Assembly: GCA_964019165.1 (NCBI GenBank)
Contig: OZ025286.1
Span: forward strand, 10,259,188 to 10,323,187
DNA from: Mastigias papua
Taxonomy: Eukaryota; Cnidaria; Scyphozoa; Rhizostomeae; Mastigiidae
Direction of reading: 5' to 3'
Length of the DNA stretch: 64,000 bases
The notes under the pieces are model-generated. The model made no database searches and had not been told where the DNA came from. It was given only the letters and a program-made list of their open reading frames with translations. Positions 1 to 10,698 of this stretch are shown piece by piece. A program made the translations under genes and the position numbers. Each line of letters begins with the position of its first letter. Position 1 is the first letter of the stretch.

Positions 1-615
1 GTATCCCAACGTCTTTAAATGTAGGATCTAGACCTAGACAGTTTTTTGTAGTCACAAAATGGGAGTTAGGGGATTCAGCAATTACTTTATCATCTGTTAT
101 AATAGTATCATCCTCAATGAGAACAGTCATGCTGACAGTCAGATTTCTTTGTTGTCTTACTTTTTCCCAGTTTTATTCGCCTTTTTCTTTAGTCTACTTC
201 TTTTCATAATTGCTCGTCTCATATCAGCTTGCACATGGGGCTATTTATTCCCTCTACCAGCCCTTTGCTTCAATGGTGCATGTTCCTGTACCACACTTTC
301 TATGACCGACTGTAAATCTTGATAGTCAGCATGAGTGGTTTCCCGAAGTTTATTATGTAGGTCTCTTTCGAAATCTTCCTTTTGGAAATTTCTATATTCT
401 CAATATCTGATAATCTTAGGGGACAACTTTACATAGATTGATTTTAGTATAGTGTAAATCATATCGTGATGATCACTGAAGCCAGTTTTCGACAATTGGC
501 TTTTCATGAAGGATTGTTTCATATTCGTCATTGTTAACTGATTGCTCGGAAAGGATGAATCAAGCGTACTCTCTGCAATAACTATTATATCGCGTGTGTC
601 TTTCATCATATAAGA
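1..615 (-). pseudogene. LINE fragment (endonuclease to RT linker), cut by window edge
   Basis: Read on the minus strand, this stretch gives peptides typical of the region between the AP endonuclease and the reverse transcriptase of non-LTR retrotransposons. It starts with an endonuclease-like piece (RDIIVIAESTLDSSFPSNQ), then jumps to the end of that domain (KTGFSDHHDMIYTIL), then a linker rich in basic residues (KRSRLKKKANK), then a piece resembling the pre-RT linker near the window edge (DDKVIAESPNSHF). The centre of the endonuclease is missing and stop codons interrupt the frame, so it is a decayed, internally deleted copy. The RT would lie to the left of the window. The clade is not resolved. 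Confidence 0.55.
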
Positions 616-1605
616 GAACTGTTCAAACTCTTACCGAGTTAATATTTATGTATCCTATTATGATATTTTTGTGGGTTATCCAATCTCAGCTTTTTCATCT
701 CTTCAAAGCAGTCAGAAAGAAACCTACTGTGCAGTGGATGGAGGAGCCACTAGTTTGTATAGAGTGCAAGGGTAAATGTGTAGTTACCCCCTCCCAATAT
801 TTTGAAGCTGTGATAAGTTAGATTCATCCAAAATTGCAATAAAAGTTATTGAAATTTCTTACATTTATACCGATGAATTCATGAACCGTTTTCTATCTGA
901 AATATGTGAACCTCTTTGCTCAAACAGGGCATTTTCCTTTCATTGCCATGGTGTAGTCCAACAATTTTTCCAGACCCCTATTTCTCTTCCTCTGATAACA
1001 AGACATCAGCATAGGGCTATGATTCTAACTTATACTCATAATCTTTGGAATGTGTTGAAGGGTGTGGTCTTGTCACTATTATACACGATGTTTTATAAAT
1101 GAGCTTGCATAAGGGAATTGTTCTGTCATTTGATGGTAGAATATCAATTTGTATGTCCTTATGTCCACAAATCTTCCAGAACTTTATGTTCACTATTTGA
1201 GATTTTAAGGAAATATGCCTTGATATTCTTATACTCTTGCCAATCTTCCTGCAGAACCAGGCCCCTAATTCCACAAAATACCTAATAATGATACTCAGTT
1301 TTCAATTCCTCACATAGTTGCCGCTAAAATGTCCCCATGGCTAGGAGCAGTAGCTAAAATAATACTTAGAAAGAGCTTAGTTTATGTCTTGTAAGTACTG
1401 GAACACATTTAATCCAACCAATTTCTCATCACTGTGCTCCTCTGCTACTTGCTGAAACACTGAAGTATGGAAAATTCAACTGTTGACCATCAGTCTAGCA
1501 TTGCTTACAAAACTCTGTGCAATATGAGGATTTTATCATGTAAACAGGGGAACAAGCAGACATTTAATAGGGAACACAGGGGCATGTGCCCCACTGAGGT
1601 ACATG
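616..1605. other. no gene seen
   Basis: Only short open frames without recognisable domains occur here. I see no RNA gene or clear repeat. Confidence 0.4.
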
Positions 1606-1634
1606 AATGATCTACCCGTAATTGATAAAAGTTA

Positions 1635-1733
1635 AAACGAGCAGAAACGAGCTGAAACCACCAGAAACGACCTGCAAACGACCTGAAACGAGCTGAAACG
1701 ACCTGAAACGACCTGCAAACGACCTGAAACGAT
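1635..1733 (-). repeat. 10-bp minisatellite (GTTTCAGGTC type)
   Basis: On the minus strand a 10-bp unit of the form GTTTCAGGTC, with variants GTTTCAGCTC and an 11-bp GTTTGCAGGTC, is repeated about ten times. It is followed by the unique segment TTTTAACTTTTATCAATTAC. The same array and the same following segment occur on the plus strand at 14182-14280, so this is a dispersed repeat with a fixed end, not a purely local satellite. Confidence 0.75.
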
Positions 1734-1928
1734 TTGATAGGACAATCTCAGACGGGGGAAGCCGGATTTGTCCATTTGAACAATGGATAGCATGCTGAAA
1801 CAACATGAACAACCCTAATTCCGGAACCGAAGGAGACACCGTTTATCAAGTGCAAAGTGCTAATGCCCTCTGAGGGCTGTGAAGCTGTCATTAGGGGCTT
1901 GCCCATTGCAGACAAGAAACAGGGATGT

Positions 1929-2371
1929 TTATTTTTAACACATGCTCAGAGATATTTCATTATTTTTAACACATGCTCAGAGATCTTCTCGTGGTGATCT
2001 GTTTCTGGCTAATATAAACACGTCACAATATGGCTTGAAATCAATTCGATATTTGGGGGCAAAATTATGGAATGAATTACCTATTGCACTAAGAACTTCT
2101 ACGGCAAAATTTACATTCAAAAAGTCTTTAAAACTTCATTTCTTAAATGCAAGGTAATTGCAATGGAACTACCATCACTTACTGTATTTCTAATGCAAAT
2201 TTTTGAACATCCCGTGTGCCAAAGCTAAAAGGGGAGCCTCCTTCTCGTTAGTTAATCTACTTAGGAGGTTCCTCCTGAAGAATTCTGTTTTTGTTTTATG
2301 TTGTGTTTTATTGTACTTAGAGGCAGAATTTAAAAAATGATGATGATGATGATGATGATGATTATAATAAT
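1929..2371 (+). pseudogene. 3' end of a LINE: RT C-terminus and (TGA)n tail
   Basis: The peptide ending near 2157 contains SIRYLGAKLWNELP followed by a basic tail. This is the conserved last block of CR1/L2/jockey-type LINE ORF2 proteins. The coding remnant is followed by an untranslated stretch and a short (TGA)n/(TAA)n run at 2337-2371, a 3' tail typical of CR1/L2-like elements. Everything upstream of the last 70 or so residues is missing (5' truncation). A 33-bp direct duplication (ATTTTTAACACATGCTCAG core) occurs at 1930-1985 at its start. Clade uncertain. Confidence 0.6.
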
Positions 2372-3059
2372 CATTACGTTGAGTGAATTATTGGCACGGG
2401 CTTTGGAACGTGTGCATGGGGGTCATAGGGAGGACTTTTTAACCGGGACAGTAGCATAGACAGGGGGCAAACAAAGGGGGCAAGTGCCCCCTAATGATAA
2501 AAGTTTATGTCCGAGAAAAGCTCAAATCAGTAACAAAGTCGTTACCTCAAGAGGGCTTAGCTCCCTCTGGTTGTTGTTGGATATATTTTCACAAATTTTG
2601 TTTGTGTTTTCCGATGGTTCAAAGGGTGTGTCCGAGGACCGCATTAATCCATGGGATCAGAGGACCCCTACCCAGTCCTAACGCTATGGATCCCCAAGCA
2701 GAACTTTGAAAGTTCTAATCCTACGAATAGTTTTAATTCCTGATAACGCATGAAATACATGTGTTTATTTTATAAGAACGTTTTCTCATCCAGTACTGAA
2801 CTTTTTTTTAGCTTTTTTTTGGGATTTATCCATTCAAACATTCTTACAACTTTCTTAGCAAGAATAGTTGAGTTTGAGTAGCAATACAGTGTTACACAGA
2901 TAGACAGGCACTACACAAAGACAACATTGAAATGCATAGAATTTCATATAAAATCTATGTACATTAAATGAAAGGGATGATGAGCTTGTATAAAAATTGG
3001 AACATGGAGTTTGTTTGAATTTATTGACTTTCTTAGGCATTTTCATTTCATTTTTCATT
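2372..3059. other. no gene; short palindromic GGGGGCAAGTGCCCCC motif
   Basis: No coding region is supported. A palindromic run GGGGCAAGTGCCCC at about 2476-2491 resembles GGGGCATGTGCCCC at about 1580-1593, which may be ends of a small repeat family. The rest is AT-rich. Confidence 0.35.
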
Positions 3060-3213
3060 TTATAATATTTATACACGTAAAAAGTTTCAGTTATAAATAC
3101 TGTTTTTCAAACTGACGTGTTAAAAACAAATTAATAGATATAATATTACAAAAAAAGTAGCCCTAATACAATCATTTGATAAAACAGAAAAGAAAGCGAG
3201 ATAAAGGAAATCA

Positions 3214-6075
3214 TTAGCTCTGGCTCAGTGCATCGACATCGTTTTTTGATAGCCGTTTGAAGGCATTGAGGGAGGTTGCCACTTTAGCTTCCCTACTCAA
3301 GCTGTTCCAAAGTCTGGCCCCTCGATACGAGAATGACTTCTGACCAGCGCTAGTTATTAAAAGTGGCAATTTTAGATCTGTGTCAGTTGAGCGTAGTACA
3401 CGACCGTTGCTTCCTGAACATCTTGTGAACAGATTTCGCATGTATTCGGGTGCAAGCTCATTCAGAGATTTATAAACCATTGTTGCTGTTTCTTTGTGAA
3501 TAAGACTGGAAATCGTTGGCCAACCTAGGCTCTGGATGAGTGGGGCCGCTGATGCATCATATCCACTATTCATAACTATTCTCGCAGCCCGATTTTGTAC
3601 CTTTTGCAGGCTGTCAATTTTACGCTTACTGCAATTACCCCATACGGAGCAACAGTAACTCAAATGAGGCTCAACCAAGCCTCGGTACATTTTTGCAAGA
3701 ACTTCTGAAGAAAGATATTTCTTCGAATATTTGACCAGTCCAAGAGCTTGGAGTGCCTTTTTCTTTACCATATCAATATGGTCATCCCATTTGAGTTGAT
3801 TGTCAACTTGAACACCAAGATATTTAAAGCTACTAACGATCTCAATATTATCATTATTTATTACAAACGCTGGTTGAGCATCAGGCTGGCTTTGGATCTT
3901 ACGGATATTTGGGCCTGAACCAACAATCAGAGATTGGGTTTTAACGACATTTAATGAAAGCTTGTTTCCATGCAACCAGTCCTGTAAGTTCGAAATATCA
4001 CAGTTTAAGTCATGTTGAAGATCAGCGAGACTCATAGAGGAGTGCGATATTGTAGTGTCATCTGCGTACATACTGACATGCGCTTTTTCAAGCGAAAAAG
4101 GTAAATCATTTATGTAGATCAGAAACAAAAGTGGACCAAGACAGGAGCCTTGTGGGACACCACAATTTATATCACTTATACTAGATGAAACACCATTGAC
4201 TTTGCAAAATTGCTTACGGTTGTTAAGATACGAGGCGAACCAATCGTGTTCAAGACCATTTACACTATGCTTTGCAAGTTTTTGCAAAAGAATGTTGTGG
4301 TCAACCGTATCAAATGCTTTCTTTAGGTCAATGAAAATCAAACCAGTATATTCTCCTTTGTCGATGTTAAGGTACCAGTCGTTCGTGTTTTTCATAAGAC
4401 AGGTAACAACGGAGTGTAAGGATCTAAAGCCAGACTGATGCCGGTATATAAGCTTATTGGTGTTTAAGTAATCATAAAACTGATCGTACAAAAGTTTCTC
4501 AAAAAGGCGCGAGATGAGTGGTAAGACAGAGATGGGCCTATAGTTAGATCTGTCATCCCTTTGACCACTCTTAAAGATAGGGGCAACATGAGCTATCTTC
4601 CAACAATCAGGGAACTTCCCAGAAAATAGCGATAAATTGAACAAATCACACAAAGATCCTTTAATAATGGGCAAAGCTATCTTCAAGAAGAAGCTTGCAA
4701 TTCCATCATTACCGGATCCATGGGAAGTTTTCATTTTATTTAATGAAGCTATTAACTTATCCGTCATGATTGCTGAGAAGGCAAAGCTCGATGAAGGCCT
4801 ATCAATAGAATATTCATTCGACAAGAGAGGGTTAGGTTTGTCAGGAATCTTCTTACTTAGCCTATCTCCAATGGTGCAAAAGAACTCATTCATCGATGAT
4901 GCGATCTTAGCCGAATCAGAAATATTCTCACCATCAACCTTAAGAGAAGCTACAAATGTTGTGCTCGATTTCTTATTAATGATTTGATTGATTGTTTTCC
5001 ATGTTTTCTTCAGGTCACCTTGAAACTGGGTGATTTTTTCAGAGAAATATTCACGTTTTAGTTGCCTGTTTAAGTTGTTGGCTTTATTCCTGATTTGCCT
5101 ATAGGACTGCATTAATAGCTTAGAATTACTTCTAACAGCCTTGATTTTCAATTTGTCCCTTGTCTTCACCAGTTTGAAATAACTGCTATTAAGCCAAGGC
5201 GTGAATTTATCGGACACTCGTCTGTGTAATGTTGGTGCATGCTTCTCAAGGATAAGTGAGAACATTCTGGTCCAGCCGTTAACCGCCTCATCAATATCCT
5301 GAGCCTGCGATACAAGTCCTTCCCAGTCAACCTCAGAAAGATCAGATAGGAAAGCTGTTTTATCAAAATTTTTTAACTGTCTAGATGTTATATATTTGTG
5401 CTCCCTTTTCACCCCTCCATGGAGCTTTCTGACACAATAGATAAGGTAATGATCACTGAGACAAGTCTTAAATACCCCAGAATCAGCAATGTTTGATTGA
5501 TTAGTGGTTGCAATATGATCAATTAAAGTAGATGTTTCAACAGTGACCCTAGTATGTTCTTTTATGACCTGACTCATGCCGAAAAGATCATACAGTTCAC
5601 GTAAATGAGAAATGTAGCTCAGATTAGCATCTGTGGTAGAAAAATCACTAAAGTCACAATTGGTATCACCTAGGAGTATCATTTCCTTATTTTCCCCGTC
5701 AAAATACCTTAAATTCTCTTCAAGGCATTCAAAACAAGAAACTGGACTATTTGGGGGCCTATACCACCCAAGGATGATAAATGGAAGCGAGTTTTTAGGC
5801 TCCACCTCGATACAAACTAGCTCAAGTGATTTATTAGGAAAATCCTCTCTAGGTTTGAAATTGACTGTATTCTTTACGTAAAGTGCTACACCGCCTCCAT
5901 TTCTATTCCTATCACATCTTTTAAGAGAATAATCATCGATGGCTATAAGTTGATCCTCGACTTTATCATTTATTTTTGTTTCATTTACGACCAAGATGTC
6001 TATCTTCTTATTTTCAACCAGCAACCTGATTTCATCTATCTTTGGGATGAGACTATTGACATTCAGTGAGGCCAT
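3214..6075 (-). CDS. LINE ORF2: AP endonuclease and reverse transcriptase
   Basis: From the ATG at 6075 the product is about 953 residues. The N-terminal AP endonuclease shows LNVNSL, VVNETKIND (catalytic Glu), WYRPPNSP, LLGDTNCDFSD and LSDHYLIY (SDH block). The RT domain shows NYRPISVLP, FIDLKKAFDTVDH, GVPQGSCLGPLLFLIYINDLP (motifs A and B regions) and the YADD catalytic box. The C-terminus ends in the RGARLWNSL block common to CR1/L2-type LINEs. It nicks target DNA and reverse-transcribes the element RNA. The first in-frame ATG lies directly before the endonuclease. The same frame is open without a stop from that ATG back to the ORF1 stop at 6214-6216, so ORF2 may be made by stop readthrough as well as by reinitiation. 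Confidence 0.92.
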   Translation of the reverse strand: MASLNVNSLIPKIDEIRLLVENKKIDILVVNETKINDKVEDQLIAIDDYSLKRCDRNRNGGGVALYVKNTVNFKPREDFPNKSLELVCIEVEPKNSLPFIILGWYRPPNSPVSCFECLEENLRYFDGENKEMILLGDTNCDFSDFSTTDANLSYISHLRELYDLFGMSQVIKEHTRVTVETSTLIDHIATTNQSNIADSGVFKTCLSDHYLIYCVRKLHGGVKREHKYITSRQLKNFDKTAFLSDLSEVDWEGLVSQAQDIDEAVNGWTRMFSLILEKHAPTLHRRVSDKFTPWLNSSYFKLVKTRDKLKIKAVRSNSKLLMQSYRQIRNKANNLNRQLKREYFSEKITQFQGDLKKTWKTINQIINKKSSTTFVASLKVDGENISDSAKIASSMNEFFCTIGDRLSKKIPDKPNPLLSNEYSIDRPSSSFAFSAIMTDKLIASLNKMKTSHGSGNDGIASFFLKIALPIIKGSLCDLFNLSLFSGKFPDCWKIAHVAPIFKSGQRDDRSNYRPISVLPLISRLFEKLLYDQFYDYLNTNKLIYRHQSGFRSLHSVVTCLMKNTNDWYLNIDKGEYTGLIFIDLKKAFDTVDHNILLQKLAKHSVNGLEHDWFASYLNNRKQFCKVNGVSSSISDINCGVPQGSCLGPLLFLIYINDLPFSLEKAHVSMYADDTTISHSSMSLADLQHDLNCDISNLQDWLHGNKLSLNVVKTQSLIVGSGPNIRKIQSQPDAQPAFVINNDNIEIVSSFKYLGVQVDNQLKWDDHIDMVKKKALQALGLVKYSKKYLSSEVLAKMYRGLVEPHLSYCCSVWGNCSKRKIDSLQKVQNRAARIVMNSGYDASAAPLIQSLGWPTISSLIHKETATMVYKSLNELAPEYMRNLFTRCSGSNGRVLRSTDTDLKLPLLITSAGQKSFSYRGARLWNSLSREAKVATSLNAFKRLSKNDVDALSQS

Positions 6076-6207
6076 TACCAAGCCTTTCTTGCGACCAAGG
6101 GGGTGAATATGGGGTTTCTTATTGGCACTACTGTTAGTTTCTTTGGCCTGAGTATCAGTTTCACAGGCATTTGACTCTAGACCCCCCTCGACACTGCTAT
6201 CTCCGGC

Positions 6208-6216
6208 TAATTGTTA
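6208..6216 (-). promoter_or_regulatory. candidate leaky stop: TAA followed by CAA TTA
   Basis: On the minus strand the ORF1 stop codon is TAA and the next six bases are CAATTA. This fits the CARYYA hexamer that defines the tobamovirus-type (type I) readthrough context. Downstream the same frame is open with no stop through ORF2. Readthrough would give one protein with SAP, esterase, endonuclease and RT. Sequence facts are direct; use of the signal is inference. Confidence 0.6.
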
Positions 6217-7629
6217 ATACGAAAAAGATATAATTTTGTCTATAACGTTCATGGCTAGTTGGCTATCACCTTTGGGGTTGAGATGCAAACCTTTTCTGCC
6301 AAGATGACGTTCTGTTATGTTCTGCTGTCGTAGGATGTCGATGTTCATCGTTTTTAAGGCTCTGTTAAATTCATTCACTTTACCATTAAGATGTTTCTTG
6401 TCAGCACGTCTGATTATTTCAGAGACAATGACGTGGCAGTTGGGTAGCGACTTCTGAATCATGTCGATAAGCGATTTAATTCCAATCACCATTTGGTTTG
6501 CTGATAATCGATCAAGGTCGTTAGTACCCACCATCAGAATAATCTTGCTTGGCTTCTTCTTGATAAGAGGTTTGAGGTAATCATGCATATCTTTTATGGT
6601 GGAGCCTCTAAAACATCTCACTTTCGTATGATACCTACGACTAAGTGTTGTTTCGTTGATGTTTCCAACCATACTGTCTCCAGCTATAAGAACTGTATTT
6701 TTGGGCCAGATATTGTTTTGGTCATCATCCTGCTGAGGCATTTGGGAGGCATCATTTCTAGAGATTTCTTGGGACTGCGTTTCATTCAAAGATGCGGAGG
6801 CGGATTCAGTACTCTGCGGTGCAGCGCAGACGACGGATTCAGGAGCTGGTGAGGCCGTTGTTGTTTGTACAGGTACAGTCGTTGCATCATGTTTTTCATT
6901 GACTTCATTGTGTGAAATTTCTTTCGATTTTTTCTTTTGTTTTCCCTTTCTTTTTATCTTCTTTGTGGCTCTATTGTTATTTTCAACAATCTCGAGACTT
7001 TCGTACACAATAGGTGATTTCAAAGGGGCATTCTCTTTGCTTACAATCGAGGTAGGTTCCTTTGTCTTTTCTGAGTTGTTTACCTTCCCATCTGCGGAGA
7101 CTCCATGGCCCAATTTTAATTTCAGAGAAAAATTTTCCTCCAGTAATGCGATGTTTGTGCTGCGTTCAATTTGAAGTAGACTTTGCAACTCGACAACTGA
7201 TTTCGCAAGTCGCTCAAAGCTAATATAGATATCTGCAGGAGGAGACTGCACGGATCTATCAGGCATGCATGGTGATTTATCGAGAGTGTTGGTAGCTGCT
7301 GAGAACAGTGGCCTTCGAGGTGGCGTTGAGACTCCGTCAAGAAACTTGAAAAATGAATCATTGAAGCAAGCCTCCTTAGCATTCTCTTCTTCATGTCTGG
7401 CATTAATTGGTTCGCCTTCTGCATCTTCCGGTAAGTCTATTGAGTCTGCCATCGCAGCATCCCTGTCTTCATCAGACTTCAGTTTCAGTAGGCCCTGATT
7501 GATCACCGTCAAGAGTCTCGAAGCAAGCTCTTCTTTCTTTCCTAGTATCGATAGATTTCGTTTCGAAAGCTCGGCTTTTAATTCGCCAACCTTTAATTTC
7601 TTTATTGCAGCGGCATTTAACTCGCTCAT
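6214..7629 (-). CDS. LINE ORF1: SAP domain plus SGNH/GDSL esterase
   Basis: The 471-residue protein begins with a SAP-type DNA-binding helix-extended-loop-helix (KKLKVGELKAELSKRNLS, residues about 10-45). An acidic and then a lysine-rich low-complexity middle follows (KKIKRKGKQKKKSKE near 225-240). The last about 165 residues form an SGNH hydrolase domain: IAGDSMVGN gives the nucleophilic Ser (block I), CFRGSTIKDM the block II Gly, MVGTNDLD the block III Asn, and GLHLNPKGD the catalytic His. Esterase domains are known in CR1 ORF1 proteins, where they are thought to act in RNP or membrane interactions. SAP at the N-terminus may bind nucleic acid (inference). The gene ends in TAA followed in frame by CAA TTA, and the frame stays open into ORF2. 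Confidence 0.85.
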   Translation of the reverse strand: MSELNAAAIKKLKVGELKAELSKRNLSILGKKEELASRLLTVINQGLLKLKSDEDRDAAMADSIDLPEDAEGEPINARHEEENAKEACFNDSFFKFLDGVSTPPRRPLFSAATNTLDKSPCMPDRSVQSPPADIYISFERLAKSVVELQSLLQIERSTNIALLEENFSLKLKLGHGVSADGKVNNSEKTKEPTSIVSKENAPLKSPIVYESLEIVENNNRATKKIKRKGKQKKKSKEISHNEVNEKHDATTVPVQTTTASPAPESVVCAAPQSTESASASLNETQSQEISRNDASQMPQQDDDQNNIWPKNTVLIAGDSMVGNINETTLSRRYHTKVRCFRGSTIKDMHDYLKPLIKKKPSKIILMVGTNDLDRLSANQMVIGIKSLIDMIQKSLPNCHVIVSEIIRRADKKHLNGKVNEFNRALKTMNIDILRQQNITERHLGRKGLHLNPKGDSQLAMNVIDKIISFSY

Positions 7630-7745
7630 ACTTATTTTCTTTCAAAATTTACTGGAAAACAATTCAGTAAGTTTAGCATCTACCGCAACGTGCGCCCACT
7701 TCCTCAATCCTCCAATCAGGCCTCAGAAATCTAGTACTAAATTTT

Positions 7746-8711
7746 CTTAACTTTTTGAGTAGCCACATACTATCTATTTTAAGTCACTTATTTGTTGAAA
7801 CTTTATTTTGTAGGTATCATTATCTGAAATAACAGTTCTTGCTAGCAGGGTACAATATACTAATCATGTGGCAACACATTTGTTTTACACATTTTAAGGA
7901 GTCCCCCAAAGTTTCTTGCCCAGGGCCCTAACAAACGTAACTGCGGGACTGGTATGTCCAGAAAATAATCCTCATGGCAAGTCCCTGGAACCTCTTTCCA
8001 TCACTTATTCCTCTATTTATATCTCAGGGGTACAAGCAGGATCATCGGGATGTCCTATAATAAAGGAGCTCCACTCCTGGTGCAATCCTGATTTGCCCCT
8101 CCTCATCAGATGGTCAAGTATAAAACTGGTTCTATTGCTCACAATATTGAAAAGGTGAATCAAACTTTGAAGTGGGCAATTTTCCAAGCAAGATGCAAAC
8201 AAAAACACAAGTTTATCTGTGACTGATCCAATAGGCCCACTCATGATGCCAAAACATTCCATTGGTCATGAACCCATGATGAATAATAGGGGAACACTTC
8301 TGTGACCACGTTACTTATGGAAACAAGCCACTTAGGTAGCTTACAGCATTTTAAGAAGTAGAAATAACATGGTAAGAAATTAATTATATCCCTAATCTTT
8401 GGCAACAGATATGCCTGATCAAGAATAAACAAGGAGAACTTTCAGTAGTTATAGGTCATTTACTTGTCAAAATAAGACTGTAATATTTCATTTTTTATAT
8501 CTAATAGAAATTAAATCTTATTTTGTTTTTCTTTATGGTACTCTAGTACTCTACATTATTTGTTTTCAAAATTTTCCAACTCCCCTGTAACCATTTCAAG
8601 CCCAATTACTACTTATCAAATTTCCCCTGACATAGATCACCTTCACAGCTATAAAGAACTTGTATAGTAATTTATAAAACAGTTCTTGATCATAATTCAG
8701 TTGCTATACTC
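7746..8711. repeat. left arm of a dispersed inverted repeat; no gene
   Basis: No coding region is supported. About 8110-8275 and 8630-8725 are similar, in reverse complement, to 13722-14010. Shared blocks include AAAACTGGTT, GTGAATCAAACTTTGAA, AAACATTCCAT with CATGAACCC, and ATTCAGTTGCTAT. A further 330 bp or so (8290-8620) is present only in this copy. The segment abuts the LTR element that starts near 8712. Confidence 0.5.
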
Positions 8712-8879
8712 TGTTGGGTGGTGTTATCCACGGACAACACATACATAAATTAGCATAAATTACCCTATATTACATAATCTAGACCTCATGCTTGGTATCG
8801 CTCTCAGAGATTTATCATGGTATGATCAACACACGTTGTTTATTATTGTGTCCTTTGATTTGATTATATCGAGATAACA
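8712..8879 (+). repeat. 5' LTR of the 8.7-13.0 kb element
   Basis: The segment starts TGTTGGGTGG and ends GAGATAACA, giving TG...CA termini. Its last part (8834-8876) is repeated at 12960-13002. It is followed by TAGTGACAGGAGC, which may be a primer-binding site with one mismatch to the expected TGG start. The 5' boundary is uncertain, because similarity to the 13.7-14.0 kb repeat runs up to about 8725. Confidence 0.5.
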
Positions 8880-9992
8880 CTAGTGACAGGAGCTTTTTGA
8901 ACCCTATTACCATTCTGCTTTAAATATTGTCTTCAGTAAACTAGAGAAGTTCACCGGTAACGGGAACGTCAACCTAAATGAGTGGCTCAAAAGTTTTGGG
9001 CGTTGCTGTGTCATCGCGGACAAACAAGATGACCATGTTCGCGGCCAGATTTTAATGCTTTGCGTTAGTGGTCGCGCCGAAGCTTGCCTTGATCAATTTG
9101 ATGATTCTAAACAAGAACCCCAGAAATTTAGCGCCCTAAAAGAACAGTTAAAAGCTATCTTCGACTCACCTTCAGATCGTGGAGCTAAAATGGCGGATTT
9201 CGAGCAACGCATTCGAAATATCGACGAAAGTGAGGAAGAGTTTATGACCAGCCTCATACAAACATTTCGTACTGCCAATCCGTCTGCCGCAAACGAAGAA
9301 ATAAACCGTGCAGTTAAAAGAAAATTCTTGCAAGGGATCCCTGTGAATTTGCGACGCTACCTTTTCATTTTCTGCAACAATCCTTACGATACAACAGTTA
9401 GCCCACAAGATCTAAAGGCCAGTCGGGATGCCATTATCCACCTGTCAGCTTCCACATCCGGTCCATTCCACGAAACATCTCCCCCCAAAGTCCTTGCTAC
9501 CAGCCCAACTACCAGCCCCCCAGACTCTTCAGCCCCCCTTGCCGATCCTACCCTCGCTGCAATCATGTTGCTGTCCTCGAAATTCGATGCGCAAGCCCAA
9601 ATCACACAAAAGAAGCTGGAAGCACAACAAGACGAAATAAATGCTTTGAGAAGCCAATTTTCGGTTCCGGTGTCATCACCATCACAGCAACACCAACAGT
9701 TCCAGCCGAGAGGCAGACAACAACGCCCACGTTACACGCAGAATTCCCGTAGGCCATTTCAATACCCTGCTATACAATTCCAGTCTGATGGATTTCACAT
9801 GAGCCAATCTTCTGATGTCAACATCCGTTGCCATTTCTGTCACGGCCTAAATTATGGGGCGCCAATGCAGACAATATTCGGACTTAAAATATATGTTCCT
9901 GTTTTCATTTATATGGGCGGTTTTTCAAATATATCTGCGCAAATTGGAGCATGTCATACTTATTTTTTATGTGCTCTTCAAAATTCTGTATA

Positions 9993-10207
9993 TGCTTCAC
10001 TTTTATATGCTGTTCAGATATTTTATATGCTGTTCAAAATTTTATATGCCGTTCAGAATTTTTATATGCTGTTCAGATATTTTATATGCTGTTCAAAATT
10101 TTATATGCCGTTCAGAATTTTTATATGCTGTTCAGATATTTTACATGCTGTTCACAATTGATATGCTGTTCAAAATTTTTATATGCTGTTCAAATTTTTT
10201 ATATGCT
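9993..10207 (+). repeat. tandem 15-mer array in left TIR arm
   Basis: About ten diverged copies of TTTATATGCTGTTCA spaced by short A/T linkers. A mirror array on the other strand lies at 10850-11020. The arrays form the inner part of the inverted repeats. Confidence 0.8.
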
Positions 10208-10314
10208 AATTGAAATGCAGATTTATTTTCATAAATTATGCTATGTCATCCAACATGAAGTACCAGATGCGCGCAATGCAAATATTGTTCATCGCTTTCA
10301 CGATGGACGGGTCT

Positions 10315-10698
10315 TCAACCATTGACATTGAATTTGGCTATATCTTTCCACCTAAAATGCTTTTCGCGGAGAAATAAGATTTGAGATGGTGACAAAATGG
10401 TAGAGGGTCGCCCACGTTGTCCGCCTCTTGCAACCTCCGGTTGAAAACTTGCATCATTTTGACCCTCAAGATACATAGTGCCTTCCCGTTTGGTATGGAA
10501 GAAGTCATAAATTTTGTGAAATGAATTATTAAGCGCAGTACATTGCGCGTGACCTTCGCTGCATTCTATGAGATTCTGCACAAGTAATGAAAAGGAAATG
10601 CAACATTCTTGCAGTCTTGAAATCACAACTTCTATCTTATCTACTGAGATCGCTGTCCATTCACCCTCAGTGAGAGAAGCAAGCTGGCTATACTCCAT
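10315..10698 (-). pseudogene. transposase/integrase N-terminal fragment (HTH region)
   Basis: The 127-residue open frame lies between the inverted arms. Residues about 95-127 (RGRPSTILSPSQILFLREKHFRWKDIA) match the pattern of a helix-turn-helix preceding the rve-type integrase core in eukaryotic integrase-like transposases. No DDE residues are present, because the frame runs into the left arm. The rest is unrecognised alpha-helical sequence. It fits a truncated IS3EU-type transposase. Confidence 0.45.

Larger units (their letters stand above)
3060..7745 (-). mobile_element. CR1-like non-LTR retrotransposon, nearly full length
   Basis: A two-ORF LINE on the minus strand. ORF1 (7629-6214) carries SAP and SGNH-esterase domains. 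ORF2 (6075-3214) carries AP endonuclease and reverse transcriptase. An esterase in ORF1 is an established feature of CR1-like elements. Both ORFs are open, so the copy looks young. The outer limits are approximate: the 5' end lies upstream of 7629 and the 3' end downstream of 3214 in an A/T-rich stretch. I could not identify target-site duplications. Confidence 0.85.

Noticed and set aside
3214..6081. ORF2 start at TTG 6081
   Set aside because: The first ATG is at 6075; the frame is also open upstream to the ORF1 stop, so TTG has no special support.
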